Below the pieces are notes generated by a model. It was not told the DNA's origin, searched no databases, and was given only the letters and a program-made list of their open reading frames with translations. DNA of 64,000 bases from Tubiluchus corallicola (lineage: Eukaryota > Priapulida > Priapulimorpha > Priapulimorphida > Tubiluchidae), in the NCBI GenBank assembly GCA_030141605.1, contig JAQGDQ010000117.1, positions 62,001 through 126,000 on the forward strand, read 5' to 3'. This document shows, in pieces, positions 63,931 through 64,000 of the stretch. The position numbers and the translations under genes were made by a program. Numbering within the stretch: the stretch's first letter is position 1; each line of letters starts with the position of its first letter.

Positions 63931-64000
63931 TTAAAGTCACGATCGCTTCACTCTTGGGTGCTCTCATTTTGAACGAAACATGGTGTCATCCGGTTACTGT
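63931..64000. repeat. Dispersed repeat, copy 2 (cut by window end)
   Basis: TTAAAGTCACGATCGCTTCA.. to ..CATGGTGTCATCCGGTTACT is the counterpart of 61704-61776, about three-quarters identical by eye. It runs off the end of the window. Confidence 0.6.

Overview
This is eukaryotic, AT-rich, intron-rich DNA from an animal. It carries three recognisable protein-coding genes, all built from short exons with GT..AG introns, plus a long gene-poor tract rich in microsatellites and decayed retroelements. Exon similarity identifies the genes as CHAF1B (chromatin assembly factor 1 p60), SUFU (Suppressor of fused) and an EMX homeobox gene. Together these imply a bilaterian, probably a non-vertebrate with compact genes. 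The palindrome TAGGCCTA recurs across the window, but I would not name a phylum from that. In human, SUFU and EMX2 share chromosome 10, so their proximity here may be old linkage.

Layout. 1-1,043: sequence downstream of CHAF1B, with one orphan exon-like ORF. 1,044-8,574 (minus): CHAF1B, 11 coding exons, 433 codons, ending early relative to human p60. 8,575-9,148: short head-to-head intergenic region with an E2F-like site and a non-coding CHAF1B exon, likely a bidirectional promoter. 9,149-16,789 (plus): SUFU, 12 coding exons, with one junction (exon 7/8) whose best splice sites do not keep frame. 16,790-33,916: no gene recognised; it holds minisatellites, trinucleotide tracts, SINE and LINE pieces and non-coding blocks rich in TAATTA-type motifs. 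33,917-41,803 (minus): EMX, 3 exons, complete homeodomain. 41,804-64,000: upstream of EMX, no coding gene recognised; it holds a promoter-like site with a splice donor (about 45.5 kb), several conserved-looking non-coding blocks, SINEs, LINE remnants and a 747-bp terminal-inverted-repeat element nested inside a LINE.

CHAF1B (S-phase chromatin assembly) and SUFU (negative regulator of Hedgehog/GLI) share a promoter region but no pathway. EMX is a developmental transcription factor, and its large flanks look like regulatory landscape. The most interesting structural signal is a pair of similar TAATTA-containing non-coding elements, one inside EMX intron 2 (about 36.03-36.17 kb) and one about 13 kb upstream of the EMX start (about 54.94-55.11 kb), in the same orientation. 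The other striking finding is the nested transposon at 60.0-60.8 kb, which has exact 8-bp target duplications and interrupts a LINE zinc-knuckle.

All splice sites were chosen by eye from frame continuity, GT/AG signals and remembered family sequence. No database search was run.
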